DNA of 64,000 nucleotides, from NCBI GenBank assembly GCA_937997345.1, contig CALKTD010000031.1:1-64000 (forward strand). Direction: 5' to 3'. Made by a program: the position numbers and the translations under genes. This stretch comes from an uncultured Atopobium sp. (GTDB taxonomy: Bacteria; Actinomycetota; Coriobacteriia; Coriobacteriales; Atopobiaceae). The notes beneath the pieces were generated by a model that was not told the origin of the DNA, ran no database searches, and saw nothing but the letters and a program-made list of their open reading frames with translations. How positions within the stretch are numbered: position 1 is the stretch's first letter; every line of letters begins with the position of its first letter. Below are positions 24,838 through 33,742 of this stretch, piece after piece.

Positions 24838-25101
24838 TTACTCGTCTAAATATGCAGTAGAAGGCGCTGCGGTTGTGTCAGTAATTGCAGCTCCTGCCTG
24901 GGACTCATCAAGCAGAACCTTAACCTTCTGCTCTGCAGTATCAAGCCTTCCACGAAGATCCTTTACCAGCTCAACGCCACGAGCATACAGAGCCAAAGAC
25001 TCCTCGAGCTCCAAATCTGTACCCTCAAGCTTACGAACAATCTGCTCAAGTTCAATAGAAGCGTCTTTAAACGTCAGCTCTTCGGTCTTCTTAGTATCCA
25101 T
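24838..25101 (-). CDS. xseB: exodeoxyribonuclease VII small subunit
   Basis: An 87-residue helical protein with the XseB core LTFKDASIELEQIVRKLEGTDLELEESLALYARGVELVKDLRGRLDTAEQKV, which wraps around the large subunit. The C-terminal 20 residues (GAAITDTTAAPSTAYLDE) are a low-complexity tail. It follows xseA by 14 bases, the usual arrangement. Confidence 0.93.
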   Translation of the reverse strand: MDTKKTEELTFKDASIELEQIVRKLEGTDLELEESLALYARGVELVKDLRGRLDTAEQKVKVLLDESQAGAAITDTTAAPSTAYLDE

Positions 25102-25115
25102 GTTGTTCCCCTAAT

Positions 25116-26465
25116 CTATGAGAGCTCAATATCAGAAACAGTTGCCCTGATTGTTCCATCCGTCATTTTGACCAGCAAAGAATCTCCAACTGAAGCATCT
25201 TTGGCCGTTTTAATGACAGAACCCTTTTCATCTTGAACATATGCATATCCCCTTGTAAGAACCTTTAAAGGAGAAAGCGCATCTAGTTTTCCCGCAAGCG
25301 AAGAAAAAGAAGCCTCATATGGATGAAGCATGGCTGCACTAGCTCTGGTAAGTCTTTGCGACTCAACAGAAAGCATCTCTTTCTTTCTTAAAAGAAGCGC
25401 TGGTAGAGCGTCCATTAATCTTTGCTCTGTCTGATTAAGATCTTCTGTTCTTGTAGAAATAATATACGCAGGGTCTTTCAAACACGGACGATCAGACAGC
25501 TTCTCTAGCTGGAATTTTTTACTTGATAGGGCATTTCTCATTGCCAAGTTAGAACGCTGTTCAACAGCAGTTAGATCCGTCTTATAGAACTGCAAAATCT
25601 TTCTTGTAGCATTTCCAAGGCGAGAAATTCTGTTGTTAAACGTAGTTTGTAACTCACTAATGGCAGGAGCCACAGACTCTGCAGCAGCTGTTGGCGTTGA
25701 AGTTCTTCTATCAGAAACCATATCTGCAATGGTGGTATCGGGCTCATGACCAATGCCTGTGATAACAGGAACTGGACATGCAGCAATAGCGCGAGCCACT
25801 CCCTCGTCATTGAAGCACATAAGGTCTTCAAATGAGCCTCCACCACGCACCAGCAAAATTGCATCTGGCCGTGTAGTTGCAGCAACCTGGAGAGCTCTAA
25901 TAATAGTTGCAGGTGCATGAGTACCCTGAACAGCACAGCCAGATACCTCAAGCTCTACAAGAGGGTTTCTGCGCGCAAGCGTACGCTTAACATCATCAAT
26001 GACGCTGCCAGAAAGTGAAGTAACCACACCAATGCGTGTACAGAACTCTGGAATGTAGCGCTTTCTGGAAATGTCTGTAAGACCTTCTTTTTCTAGCTTT
26101 TTAGCAAGCTGAGCAACCTTTTGGCGAAGGTCTCCTTCCCCAGCAATCTGAATGGTGCGGGCATGAAAAGAAAGCTTGCCACTTGAAGCGTAAATATCAA
26201 ACTTTCCAGTCATCTGAATCTTCATACCGTCTTGCAGCGTAATGCCGCTAGCAGCATAAATCTTTGACCAGACAATAACCGCCATAGAGCTCACAGGGTC
26301 TTTTACGTCAAAGTAGCAATGACCGGACTTATAGTTTGGACCCCTAAATCCAGAGACCTCTCCAACCACCGTCATAGATGGCATTAAGGCAACTTCATTT
26401 TTTGCAAAGAGCACCGCATCAGATACTGAAAGAACAGAATCTTCTTTCTCTTGAATCTGATCCAT
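25116..26465 (-). CDS. xseA: exodeoxyribonuclease VII large subunit
   Basis: A 449-residue subunit. The N-terminal OB fold (about 10-110) includes VVGEVSGFRGPNYKSGHCYFDVKD. The catalytic domain shows RIGVVTSLSGSVIDDVKRTLARRNP, AILLVRGGGSFEDLMCFNDEGVARAIAACPVPVITGIGHEPDTTIADMVSDRRTSTPTAAAE, all strongly conserved in XseA. A coiled-coil region follows, and the C-terminus has LKVLTRGYAYV. The enzyme degrades single-stranded DNA from both ends. The start lies 2 bases after the metallopeptidase stop, so translation is coupled. Confidence 0.96.
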   Translation of the reverse strand: MDQIQEKEDSVLSVSDAVLFAKNEVALMPSMTVVGEVSGFRGPNYKSGHCYFDVKDPVSSMAVIVWSKIYAASGITLQDGMKIQMTGKFDIYASSGKLSFHARTIQIAGEGDLRQKVAQLAKKLEKEGLTDISRKRYIPEFCTRIGVVTSLSGSVIDDVKRTLARRNPLVELEVSGCAVQGTHAPATIIRALQVAATTRPDAILLVRGGGSFEDLMCFNDEGVARAIAACPVPVITGIGHEPDTTIADMVSDRRTSTPTAAAESVAPAISELQTTFNNRISRLGNATRKILQFYKTDLTAVEQRSNLAMRNALSSKKFQLEKLSDRPCLKDPAYIISTRTEDLNQTEQRLMDALPALLLRKKEMLSVESQRLTRASAAMLHPYEASFSSLAGKLDALSPLKVLTRGYAYVQDEKGSVIKTAKDASVGDSLLVKMTDGTIRATVSDIELS

Positions 26466-26467
26466 TA

Positions 26468-27154
26468 CTAATTCCTGCTTCTGGAAGAACCAAGCAGATA
26501 CAGTAGCTGAAGTGCAGAAACCATTGCAGCAGCTACATACGTAAGAGCAGCAGCAATTAGTACCTTTTTAGCGCCATTGTAGTCAAAGCCTGCGGGAGCG
26601 TTTGCCTTCAAAAAAGCCAATCCACGCCTTGAGGCATCAATCTCTACAGGAAGCGTAACTATATGGAACAAGAAGGTAAATGCATAGAGCCAAATTGCAA
26701 GCACAGTCATACCTGAAACATTGAGCAAGACGCCAGCGATAAAGACATAAATCCATGCTGCAGATGCTAAATTAACAATAGGAACAAGAGCGGAACGAAC
26801 GCGAGATGGCATGTACATCTTAGCGGTCTGAACAGCATGACCTGCTTCATGACAAGAAACAGCAACTGAAGCTACGCTACCCTCAGAGAAGTTTGCATCA
26901 GAGAGGTGCAGGCAATTGTCACGTGGATCAAAGTTATCGGTGAGCTCACCAGAAATTCTCTTAATGCCAACATTGGCCGCTCCGTTAGTGTCCATCATGG
27001 TACGAGCAACAGAAGCGCCAGTGGCATTAAACCCTGAAGGAACTAGAGAATACTTTTTAAATTCATGTTTGATGTACCACTGAGTACCCAATCCGAGCAC
27101 CAACGAGGCAACTACTAGAACAACGTATGGGATAAACGCACCTGAGTAATACAT
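26468..27154 (-). CDS. zinc metallopeptidase, YugP family (membrane)
   Basis: A 228-residue membrane protein. The first helix is FIPYVVLVVASLVLGLGTQW, and two to three further helices lie in the second half. The catalytic motif is VAVSCHEAGHAVQTA (HExxH, about residues 100-104), preceded by GELTDNFDPRDNCLHLSDANF, both diagnostic for the YugP-type neutral zinc metallopeptidases (PF04298). Its substrates are not known. It heads a unit with xseA, xseB and hinT. Confidence 0.9.
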   Translation of the reverse strand: MYYSGAFIPYVVLVVASLVLGLGTQWYIKHEFKKYSLVPSGFNATGASVARTMMDTNGAANVGIKRISGELTDNFDPRDNCLHLSDANFSEGSVASVAVSCHEAGHAVQTAKMYMPSRVRSALVPIVNLASAAWIYVFIAGVLLNVSGMTVLAIWLYAFTFLFHIVTLPVEIDASRRGLAFLKANAPAGFDYNGAKKVLIAAALTYVAAAMVSALQLLYLLGSSRSRN

Positions 27155-27257
27155 GTTTTTCTCCTATCTATGTATAGAGATGAGTATACCCAACTCACCG
27201 GACAAAAAGTCAGGTTTGTAAGAGTAATCATGCTTAATCCTAGGTAATACGCTGCTT

Positions 27258-28397
27258 TTACAATAGCTCTACTCGACCGTTTTTAACTGTTAGCCCTACC
27301 TCGCCATTGAGTAGTCCAACAAGCTGCTTGCCTACTAATTGATAGCGCCATCCGGTTTTAAGTCTTGCGTCAGACCTATCCAAAAGCAAATCAGTAAGAT
27401 CATCTTTATTGGCAATTAACGGAGATGCAATTCCCTCTTTTTCTGAAACAATCCTGATAAGAGCATACATAAGCTCAACAACACCTTCAGAGCCAGCTGA
27501 AGGATGAGCATGATGTTCGATTTTTGGACACTGATCTGCGGGTGTCTTTTGTCCACACTTAATTGCATCTAGTAGATGCACTACCCCACCTTGAGAGATT
27601 TGCTCAGTGCCGCGGATTTTGCGCAGTCTATCTGGTGTTGTAGGAACACGGCGACAAATCTCAATAATGAGTTCGTCTGAAAGTACCCACTTACGTGGAA
27701 TATCTCTTTTAGCAGCAGTTTCTTCTCGCCAGGCACACACCTCTCGAGCAATAGCAAGTTGTCTACGCGTAAGCGAGCCAGAACGTTTTAAACGGAGATA
27801 TGCCTGATAGGGGTCTCGACGATACTGCTCAATATTAGTATGCTGGTCCATCTCTGGCTTTACCCAGCTCAGACGATCAAGCTTGATGAGCTTCTCGACC
27901 ATTTGATTGTAGATTGCGGGAAGATATCTCACGTCATCCTCGGCATATACCAGCTGCTCTTTATCAAGAGGTCGCTTTGACCAGTCTGTTAAAGACTCAG
28001 CCTTTGCAAGCTTAACGTTAGCAAAATTTTCTACCAGACCAGCATAGCTCACCTGCTGACGCATACCCAAAAATGCAGCTGCTACCTGCGTATCAAATAC
28101 AGGAGCGCATGCGCAATCCATTTTTTCTAGCAAGACTTCAAGGTCTTGTGAGCACGCGTGAAAAATCTTGATAATCTGCGGATTTTCCAGGAGGTCTTTA
28201 AGCGGAGTTAGGTCGTCGATAAGCAAGGGATCAATCGCAGCAATCTCTGAACCTGTGGAAACCTGCACCAGGCAAAGCTTGGGGAAGTAGGTTTTCTCGC
28301 GAAGAAACTCCGTATCAACTGCAAGGATATGCGAAGTCTTTGCTCGCTCACAAAATGCGGAAAGTTCTTCTGAGGTTGCTATATACAATGCGTCCAT
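27258..28397 (-). CDS. rnd: ribonuclease D
   Basis: A ~379-residue DEDD-type 3'-5' exoribonuclease. Exo I is HILAVDTEFLREKTYFPKLCLVQ, Exo II is HACSQDLEVLLEKMDC, and Exo III is LVYAEDDVRYLPAIY, giving all four acidic residues and the general-base Tyr. An HRDC-like region follows (TAAKRDIPRKWVLSDELIIEICRRVPTTPDRLRKIRG). The start is uncertain: ATG 28397 (MDALYIATSEEL) matches the family N-terminus but lacks a clear Shine-Dalgarno; ATG 28439 and TTG 28448 are also in frame. It takes part in tRNA 3'-end maturation in other bacteria. Divergent from the lipid kinase gene. Confidence 0.9.
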   Translation of the reverse strand: MDALYIATSEELSAFCERAKTSHILAVDTEFLREKTYFPKLCLVQVSTGSEIAAIDPLLIDDLTPLKDLLENPQIIKIFHACSQDLEVLLEKMDCACAPVFDTQVAAAFLGMRQQVSYAGLVENFANVKLAKAESLTDWSKRPLDKEQLVYAEDDVRYLPAIYNQMVEKLIKLDRLSWVKPEMDQHTNIEQYRRDPYQAYLRLKRSGSLTRRQLAIAREVCAWREETAAKRDIPRKWVLSDELIIEICRRVPTTPDRLRKIRGTEQISQGGVVHLLDAIKCGQKTPADQCPKIEHHAHPSAGSEGVVELMYALIRIVSEKEGIASPLIANKDDLTDLLLDRSDARLKTGWRYQLVGKQLVGLLNGEVGLTVKNGRVELL

Positions 28398-28486
28398 CCA
28401 ATTGCCGATTAAGTACCTAACATAAAGCGATACACTCATACGTATCAAAATGATATACCAGCTTGTCGCAAATCTTCGGAGGATAT

Positions 28487-29416
28487 ATGAGAACCCTCAT
28501 CATTCACAATCCTTGCTCGGGTTTTAGCTCTGACGCAATCTTTGAATTTGAGCGCGCTCTTCTGAAAAGCGGCGACGAATGCCTGGTAAAGCTAGTTGAA
28601 AGCCATTGGCGCACAGATGAGGTTCTGAGTTCTGTTCAGCCTGAAAGTTTTGACGTAGTGGTGCTCTCGGGCGGAGATGGAACCGTATCTAGCCTGCTCT
28701 ATGGCCTTAGAGGATGCCAGACGCCTATTTTGGTCTTCCCTTCTGGAACCGCTAATCTTCTGGCAGCAAGTATTGGAAACGCTCCTGAACCTAACGCACT
28801 GGCGCTAGCCTGTAGAAACCTTCAGACCGCTCAGCTTGACCTGGGTGAGATTACCTGGACCACAGTATCGGGAGAAACCCATGTAGCTGGAGTTCCTTTA
28901 ATGGCCGGTACAGGCCTTGACGCAGAAATTATGCGTTCAGCTATCCCCCACAAACAAACCTTCGGAGAAGCCGCGTATTTTACTGCGGCCCTAGCCAACC
29001 TTATGCCGCCAGTACACGACTTCAAAATTACTGTTGATGGCAAAGTGCATGAGCTTCAAGGCATTGGCTGCCTTATTGCAAACAGCTCCATGATGCAAGC
29101 AGGAATTGAACTAGCCCCTGGTAATCGCATGAATGACGGTCTGCTTGAGGTTATTGTCATTGAGACTCACATGACTGCAAAGCTGGTACGCCCACTGCTT
29201 TCTGGTTTCTTTGATCGCACGGGAGACTCGCTTGGTAGGCCCTACCTCAATAGCTTTAGCGGCAAAGAAATTACCGTTGAATCAACTGCGCCTATGCCAC
29301 TGGAAGTAAATGGCGAGGTCACTTGCCACGACATCTACGCCTATTCTGCTAGGTGTCTTCCTGGCGTAGTAAACGTTGTGGTGGACCACATGAGCCCCTA
29401 CAGTGAGAAAGTATAA
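28487..29416 (+). CDS. diacylglycerol kinase family lipid kinase (DagK/YegS-like)
   Basis: A 309-residue protein beginning MRTLIIHNPCSGFSS, with nucleotide-binding VVLSGGDGTVSSLLYGLRG and FPSGTANLLAASIG, the two defining motifs of the DAGK catalytic fold, and a C-terminal beta domain with PLEVNGEVTCHD. The ATG at 28487 has GGAGG a few bases upstream; an earlier in-frame ATG at 28463 does not. It would phosphorylate diacylglycerol or a similar lipid at the membrane in phospholipid turnover. No transmembrane segment is visible. Confidence 0.9.
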   Translation: MRTLIIHNPCSGFSSDAIFEFERALLKSGDECLVKLVESHWRTDEVLSSVQPESFDVVVLSGGDGTVSSLLYGLRGCQTPILVFPSGTANLLAASIGNAPEPNALALACRNLQTAQLDLGEITWTTVSGETHVAGVPLMAGTGLDAEIMRSAIPHKQTFGEAAYFTAALANLMPPVHDFKITVDGKVHELQGIGCLIANSSMMQAGIELAPGNRMNDGLLEVIVIETHMTAKLVRPLLSGFFDRTGDSLGRPYLNSFSGKEITVESTAPMPLEVNGEVTCHDIYAYSARCLPGVVNVVVDHMSPYSEKV

Positions 29417-29566
29417 GAGCAGTTAAAAGGCACTTTCTATACTCTCAGGGAGCGTGTTTTCTTTTCTTTCGTTTTCGTAACATTCAGCCAAAATGATTGC
29501 ACGTAACCGCCAGATTAACTAATCTTTTATAGATACATTGCTAAGGTACGCACGCAAAATTCTGAT

Positions 29567-30175
29567 GTGTGCGCACAGTTGATGGGATATTTTTTGGTTG
29601 ACGTTTCTAAAATTCGCGAGAGGTTCGATGAGCTTTCGACTCCTATTCTGAAGTCCGGAAGACTCTACCAACTTGCAACTTTTACACAACATGGAACTAC
29701 CAGCACTCTCGACCACGTTATTGCGGTTGCTTATAGCAGCCTTGCTTTTGCCATGAATACTGGTATCAAAGTCGACGAGCAAGCCCTTGTACGTGGCGCG
29801 CTTCTTCATGACTACTACCTCTATGATTGGCACGATCACGAGGCCGCACCAGACAACTGGCACGGATTTACGCACCCTCGCCATGCACTTGATAATGCCC
29901 GCGAGGATTTCCCTGATTTAACCCCTGTTGAGGAAGACATCATCTTGCATCACATGTTTCCTCTGGTTCCTATTCCCCCTCATACCAAAGAGGCTTGGAT
30001 TGTAACAACTTGCGATAAAGCTTGTTCAACTGCAGAAACACTAACAGGCAATCCATACAAAAAAGAGGGTTTCCGCCCAACGGGTTTCTCGACACCTGAA
30101 AGCGATTTTCAGGGCACAACAAACAGTGAGTCGGATGAGTTTAACGGCTACATGGATTACGGAAACCTCTTGTGA
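29567..30175 (+). CDS. HD domain protein, probable phosphohydrolase
   Basis: A ~202-residue protein with HGTTSTLDHVIAVAYSSLAFA (first His), RGALLHDYYLYDWHDHE (the His-Asp pair), and a later IILHHMFPLVP, giving the H...HD...D/H metal pattern of HD phosphohydrolases. The C-terminal 40 residues look disordered. The start is uncertain: no clear Shine-Dalgarno precedes the ATG at 29567 or 29582, and a TTG near 29594 is possible. Its stop overlaps the start of the next gene by 4 bases (GTGA), so the two are coupled. The substrate is unknown. Confidence 0.75.
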   Translation: MCAQLMGYFLVDVSKIRERFDELSTPILKSGRLYQLATFTQHGTTSTLDHVIAVAYSSLAFAMNTGIKVDEQALVRGALLHDYYLYDWHDHEAAPDNWHGFTHPRHALDNAREDFPDLTPVEEDIILHHMFPLVPIPPHTKEAWIVTTCDKACSTAETLTGNPYKKEGFRPTGFSTPESDFQGTTNSESDEFNGYMDYGNLL

Positions 30176-31041
30176 GTACCATGACTGAGACGCTACGTAC
30201 ACTCTTTGCACTCGATAAGAATATTGAGCTCTTTGTGCAATATCTGCCTCAGATGGTCATAATTTTTGCGCTGATTTCTTTTGGTGGTTGGGTGTACGAG
30301 ACCATTTATTGCTCCGTTGTTGAGGGAGAATTTACCAAGCGCGGTTTTCTTTTTGGTCCTACCTGCCCTATTTATGGTATTGGAGCACTTGCGGAATGGC
30401 TGGTACTAGGCCAGATTTCTAATCCAATTATTGTCTTTATCATTGGTGCAGTTTTAGCCACCGTTATTGAGTACTCGACCGGACTCTTTTTGGAGCGTCG
30501 TTTTAAAAAGAAGTGGTGGGACTACTCTATGTTTAAGTTCAACTTGCATGGTCGAATTTGTCCCCAGGCCAGCGCGGTATTTGGTGCGTTTTCTGTTACC
30601 TCAGTTTTTGTGCTGGTTCCAACGATGCTTAATATTTTGATGCTTTTCTCCAAGCATACTGTCTCGGTTGTGGCGTTTATTGTGGTTACGCTTTATTTTT
30701 TGGACACGGTTGCTAGCCTTCTTTGGAATGGGCCTACTACCCATCACAAAGTTGAAGCCGCAGCTCAAGATGCATCAATGAAGGTTGAAGAAGCCGCACA
30801 GAATGCTTCGCAAAAAGTAAGCGCTGCGGCACAAAACGCATCGCAGAAAGCAAATGCAGCTGCTCAAAAGGCAAATGCGGCGGCCCAAAAAGCAAATGCA
30901 GCCGCTCAAACTGCAACCCTTCTTGCCGCTCAAAAGGCTAAAGAGGTTTCCCAGAAAGTCCAGGTAACCAAGCAAAAGTTTGACGACACTACCCAGAAAG
31001 TCAAAGATCACCTGCCAAGTTCGTTCCCCTGGGACAACTAA
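30172..31041 (+). CDS. membrane protein of the putative ABC-transporter permease family (PF06541) with Ala/Gln/Lys repeat tail
   Basis: A 289-residue protein. Residues ~20-185 form several membrane helices with FISFGGWVYETIYC-like and GFLFGPTCPIYGIGAL motifs and RICPQASAVFGAF, typical of the PF06541 family, whose function is not firmly established. The C-terminal ~95 residues are a repeated 7-to-11-residue pattern (AAQKANA three times, AAQNASQKV and others) predicted to form a long amphipathic helix or coiled coil facing the cytoplasm. The GTG start at 30172 overlaps the HD gene stop; an ATG at 30181 is an alternative. Confidence 0.78.
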   Translation: MSTMTETLRTLFALDKNIELFVQYLPQMVIIFALISFGGWVYETIYCSVVEGEFTKRGFLFGPTCPIYGIGALAEWLVLGQISNPIIVFIIGAVLATVIEYSTGLFLERRFKKKWWDYSMFKFNLHGRICPQASAVFGAFSVTSVFVLVPTMLNILMLFSKHTVSVVAFIVVTLYFLDTVASLLWNGPTTHHKVEAAAQDASMKVEEAAQNASQKVSAAAQNASQKANAAAQKANAAAQKANAAAQTATLLAAQKAKEVSQKVQVTKQKFDDTTQKVKDHLPSSFPWDN

Positions 31042-31100
31042 ACGGGCTTCTCGACATACCATAATACCTCAGCAAACGCTGATTTCGAGTTTGGATTTGT

Positions 31101-31817
31101 ATGTACACCATTGAAAGTAGAGTTAGATACAGCGAATGCGATGAGACGGGCAAGCTTTCCCTGGTAGGCGTTATGAACTACCTTCAGGATTGCTCGACGT
31201 TCCATTCAGAAGATATTGGCCGCGGCTTTAAGCAGCTGACCAGCGAGGGATACGCATGGGTCCTGGCAACTTGGCAGATTCAGGTTGACCGACTCCCTCA
31301 ATTTGGCGAGAAGATCTGCGTGGGTACCTGGTCATATCAGATGAAGGGTCTTCAAGCATCAAGGTCATTTGTCATCAATGATGCAAGCGGCACAAACATC
31401 GTAAAAGCTGATTCTACCTGGTATTTAATGGATATTAAAGAGGGTAAGGCAGCTCGCGTTCCAGAGAGTGAGAGCATTTACATTACTGGCGAACCTCGCG
31501 TAGATTTACCGCCTACACCTCGCAAAATTGCACTTGAGGGAAACGCTGTTGAGGGTCCAGCCATTCTAGTTTCTCAGCAGCACCTAGATACAAACAAGCA
31601 TGTCAACAATGCTCAATACGTGCTCATGGCTGTCGACACGCTTGTGGCCCTTGGTTATTCTCACAAGCTGCGCCGCATTGTGGTTCAGTACAGAAGCCAG
31701 GCGCACTTAGGCGATACCATTACTCCCCAGGTATACACCGATGAGACGGGTTTCTCGGTAGTGCTCAAAGATGCCGAAAATTCCACCATCTTTGCAACAG
31801 TCAGACTGGAGGGATAA
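31101..31817 (+). CDS. acyl-ACP thioesterase
   Basis: A 238-residue double hot-dog protein of the FatA/FatB-like family (PF01643). The first repeat has RVRYSECDETGKLSLVGVMNYLQDCSTFHSEDIG and a later WVLATWQIQVDRLPQFGEKICVGTW; the second hot-dog contains LDTNKHVNNAQYVLMAVD, with the catalytic Asn-His arrangement N-x-H-V-N-N. It releases free fatty acids from acyl carrier protein in the cytoplasm. The gap to the following Nudix gene is a single base, so the two are likely cotranscribed. Confidence 0.92.
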   Translation: MYTIESRVRYSECDETGKLSLVGVMNYLQDCSTFHSEDIGRGFKQLTSEGYAWVLATWQIQVDRLPQFGEKICVGTWSYQMKGLQASRSFVINDASGTNIVKADSTWYLMDIKEGKAARVPESESIYITGEPRVDLPPTPRKIALEGNAVEGPAILVSQQHLDTNKHVNNAQYVLMAVDTLVALGYSHKLRRIVVQYRSQAHLGDTITPQVYTDETGFSVVLKDAENSTIFATVRLEG

Positions 31818-31818
31818 C

Positions 31819-32250
31819 ATGTCCGAGGCCAAGACAGTCAATGTAGCTGCGGCAATCTTCTATAAGGACAACAAAATCCTTGCCGCTTGTAGAGCTGACG
31901 CGGATAATGCTGGCTTCTGGGAGTTTCCTGGTGGAAAAGTTGAGGCCGGAGAGACCTCTGAGCAGGCACTACGCCGAGAAATTCAGGAAGAGCTGCACTG
32001 TAGCGTGCAGGCGGCGTTCTTCTATGACACAGTAACTTACTCCTACCCTACCTTTGATCTGCACATGGATTGTTTTGTCTGCACCCTCGGCGAGTCTGAA
32101 GAGCCTGTTGCAGATCCGCAGGTTCACTCAGAGCTTCGTTGGCTTGCTCAAAACGAGTTGCTTGACGTGCAGTGGCTTCCAGCGGACATTGAACTTATCA
32201 AGCAGCTTGGCACGTTCTGGAACGATATCTTTGCATCGCAGCACCTGTAG
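31819..32250 (+). CDS. Nudix hydrolase, MutT-like (8-oxo-dGTP diphosphatase type)
   Basis: A 143-residue Nudix protein. The signature GGKVEAGETSEQALRREIQEEL (about residues 38-59) fits the G-x5-E-x7-REUxEE pattern fully. The preceding AAAIFYKDNKILAACRADADNAGFWEFPGG and the later ELRWLAQNELLDVQWLPADIELI match the MutT subgroup that removes oxidised dGTP. The ATG at 31819 starts 1 base after the thioesterase stop and follows GGAGGG; a longer frame from 31771 lies inside the thioesterase gene. Confidence 0.92.
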   Translation: MSEAKTVNVAAAIFYKDNKILAACRADADNAGFWEFPGGKVEAGETSEQALRREIQEELHCSVQAAFFYDTVTYSYPTFDLHMDCFVCTLGESEEPVADPQVHSELRWLAQNELLDVQWLPADIELIKQLGTFWNDIFASQHL

Positions 32251-32296
32251 GAGCTGCAGGCGCGGATGCTGCGGGTGTAAGCGAGCTGCAGGCGCG
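32251..32296. repeat. 14-bp direct repeat in spacer
   Basis: GAGCTGCAGGCGCG occurs at 32251-32264 and exactly again at 32283-32296, right after the Nudix stop. The stretch is GC-rich compared with its surroundings; function unknown. Confidence 0.5.
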
Positions 32297-32420
32297 AACA
32301 AGTCGTCGTGTTCAAAATACTTTGCAGAGAATGTGGAGTGACTAAAAGAGGGGTTTCTCGCCATGAAATCCTTGGGCGATGACGGGTATCATCAAAGTGT
32401 AAGCGTTTGATTGAGGATTG

Positions 32421-32669
32421 ATGGCAAAGAAAGACGACAACCAAGATACCAGGCACAACAGGCATGAATTTGGCGGAGAGGGCCCTGACTTTGACCCAAA
32501 CGATCCGTCGCAGATGCCTGATGGCTCTCCTTTTCCTGCGGGCTTGCTATTTTTTATAGTTATTATGCTGCTCTCGGGACTGGGACGTTCTTGTGTTTCG
32601 AGCAATCAGACTTCCTCAAGCCCGCTTTTTGGGGACCCCTACAGCGCTTATACTGACAGCAACTGGTAA
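32421..32669 (+). CDS. hypothetical small membrane protein
   Basis: An 82-residue protein I do not recognise. Residues 1-40 are very polar and disorder-prone (AKKDDNQDTRHNRHEFGGEGPDF, then DPNDPSQMPDGSP). One hydrophobic helix follows (GLLFFIVIMLLSGLG, about 43-57), then a Ser-rich tail with a single Cys. GAGG precedes the ATG at 32421. It lies between the Nudix gene and thyA on the same strand. The composition is consistent with a real small single-pass protein, but coding status rests on start signal and frame only. Confidence 0.5.
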   Translation: MAKKDDNQDTRHNRHEFGGEGPDFDPNDPSQMPDGSPFPAGLLFFIVIMLLSGLGRSCVSSNQTSSSPLFGDPYSAYTDSNW

Positions 32670-32758
32670 TGTGTTTAGCAGAGACTTGATAGCAGCTTGT
32701 CACACGCGCAAATACCAGGTGTTTATTGCAATTTGAACAGTAATTTTAAGGATTGAAT

Positions 32759-33607
32759 ATGAGCAAAGCAGATCGTATTTTTATTGATATGTGCTCCGAC
32801 ATTATTGAAAACGGCACTACCACCGAGGGCGAAAAGGTTCGTCCTACCTGGGAAGATGGCACTTCCGCATACACGATCAAGAAGTTTGGCGTCTGCAATC
32901 GCTACGATTTGCGTGAGGAATTTCCTGCACTGACGCTTCGCCGTACCGCTCTCAAGAGCGCCATGGACGAGGTTCTATGGATTTATCAGAAGAAGTCCAA
33001 CAACGTTAATGACCTCAACTCTCACATCTGGGATTCATGGGCTGATGAGTCCGGCTCCATTGGCAAAGCTTACGGTTATCAGGTTGGACAGGTTTCTCAC
33101 TATGCTGACGGCGATTATGACCAGATGGATCGCGTGCTCAAAGACCTCAAAGAGAATCCTTTTAGTCGTCGTATTATGACCAATCTGTACACCTTTGCCG
33201 ACCTCTCCGAGATGAACCTCTACCCTTGCGCATTCAACGCAATCTATAACGTTACTCAGGAGCCAGGCAAGGAAAAACCAACGCTTAACCTGCTACTTGT
33301 TCAGCGTAGCCAGGACATTCTTGCTGCTAACAACTGGAATGTTTGCCAGTACGCCATCCTGTTGATGATGGTTGCGCAGGTTAGCGGCATGGAGGCCGGC
33401 GAGCTTGTTCACATGATTGCCGACGCTCACATTTACGATCGCCACGTGGATATTGTTAAAGAATTGATTTCTCGCCCAACCTTTGACGCACCAAAGGTGA
33501 GCTTGAATCCTAACGTCACCAATTTCTACGACTTTACTACTGACGACCTCATTGTCGAAGATTATCAGCACGGTCCGCAGATTAAAAACATTCCGATTGC
33601 CGTTTAA
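32759..33607 (+). CDS. thyA: thymidylate synthase (divergent ThyA)
   Basis: A 282-residue enzyme methylating dUMP with methylene-THF. Conserved blocks: VCNRYDLREEFPALTLRRTALKSAMDEVLWIYQ, IWDSWADESGSIGKAYGYQVG, NPFSRRIMTNL, the catalytic Cys in NLYPCAFNAIYNV, VQRSQDILAANNWNVCQYAILLMMVAQ, and HIYDRHVDIV. Unlike classical ThyA, the active-site Cys is followed by Ala-Phe rather than His, and the usual RSCD is RSQD, so it belongs to a diverged branch. AAGGA precedes the ATG at 32759. It is followed by folA, which recycles the dihydrofolate it makes. Confidence 0.9.
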   Translation: MSKADRIFIDMCSDIIENGTTTEGEKVRPTWEDGTSAYTIKKFGVCNRYDLREEFPALTLRRTALKSAMDEVLWIYQKKSNNVNDLNSHIWDSWADESGSIGKAYGYQVGQVSHYADGDYDQMDRVLKDLKENPFSRRIMTNLYTFADLSEMNLYPCAFNAIYNVTQEPGKEKPTLNLLLVQRSQDILAANNWNVCQYAILLMMVAQVSGMEAGELVHMIADAHIYDRHVDIVKELISRPTFDAPKVSLNPNVTNFYDFTTDDLIVEDYQHGPQIKNIPIAV

Positions 33608-33742
33608 ACACGGCTGCTGCGGACGCGGTTGGTGCGGCAGACACATCCGAGCGGATGCGGCTGGGTGTGGCAGACATGCTCAATCGGACAGTCAAGCTAA
33701 CATCATTATTTCTTTTAAGACGATACTTGCCAGGAGAACCAC

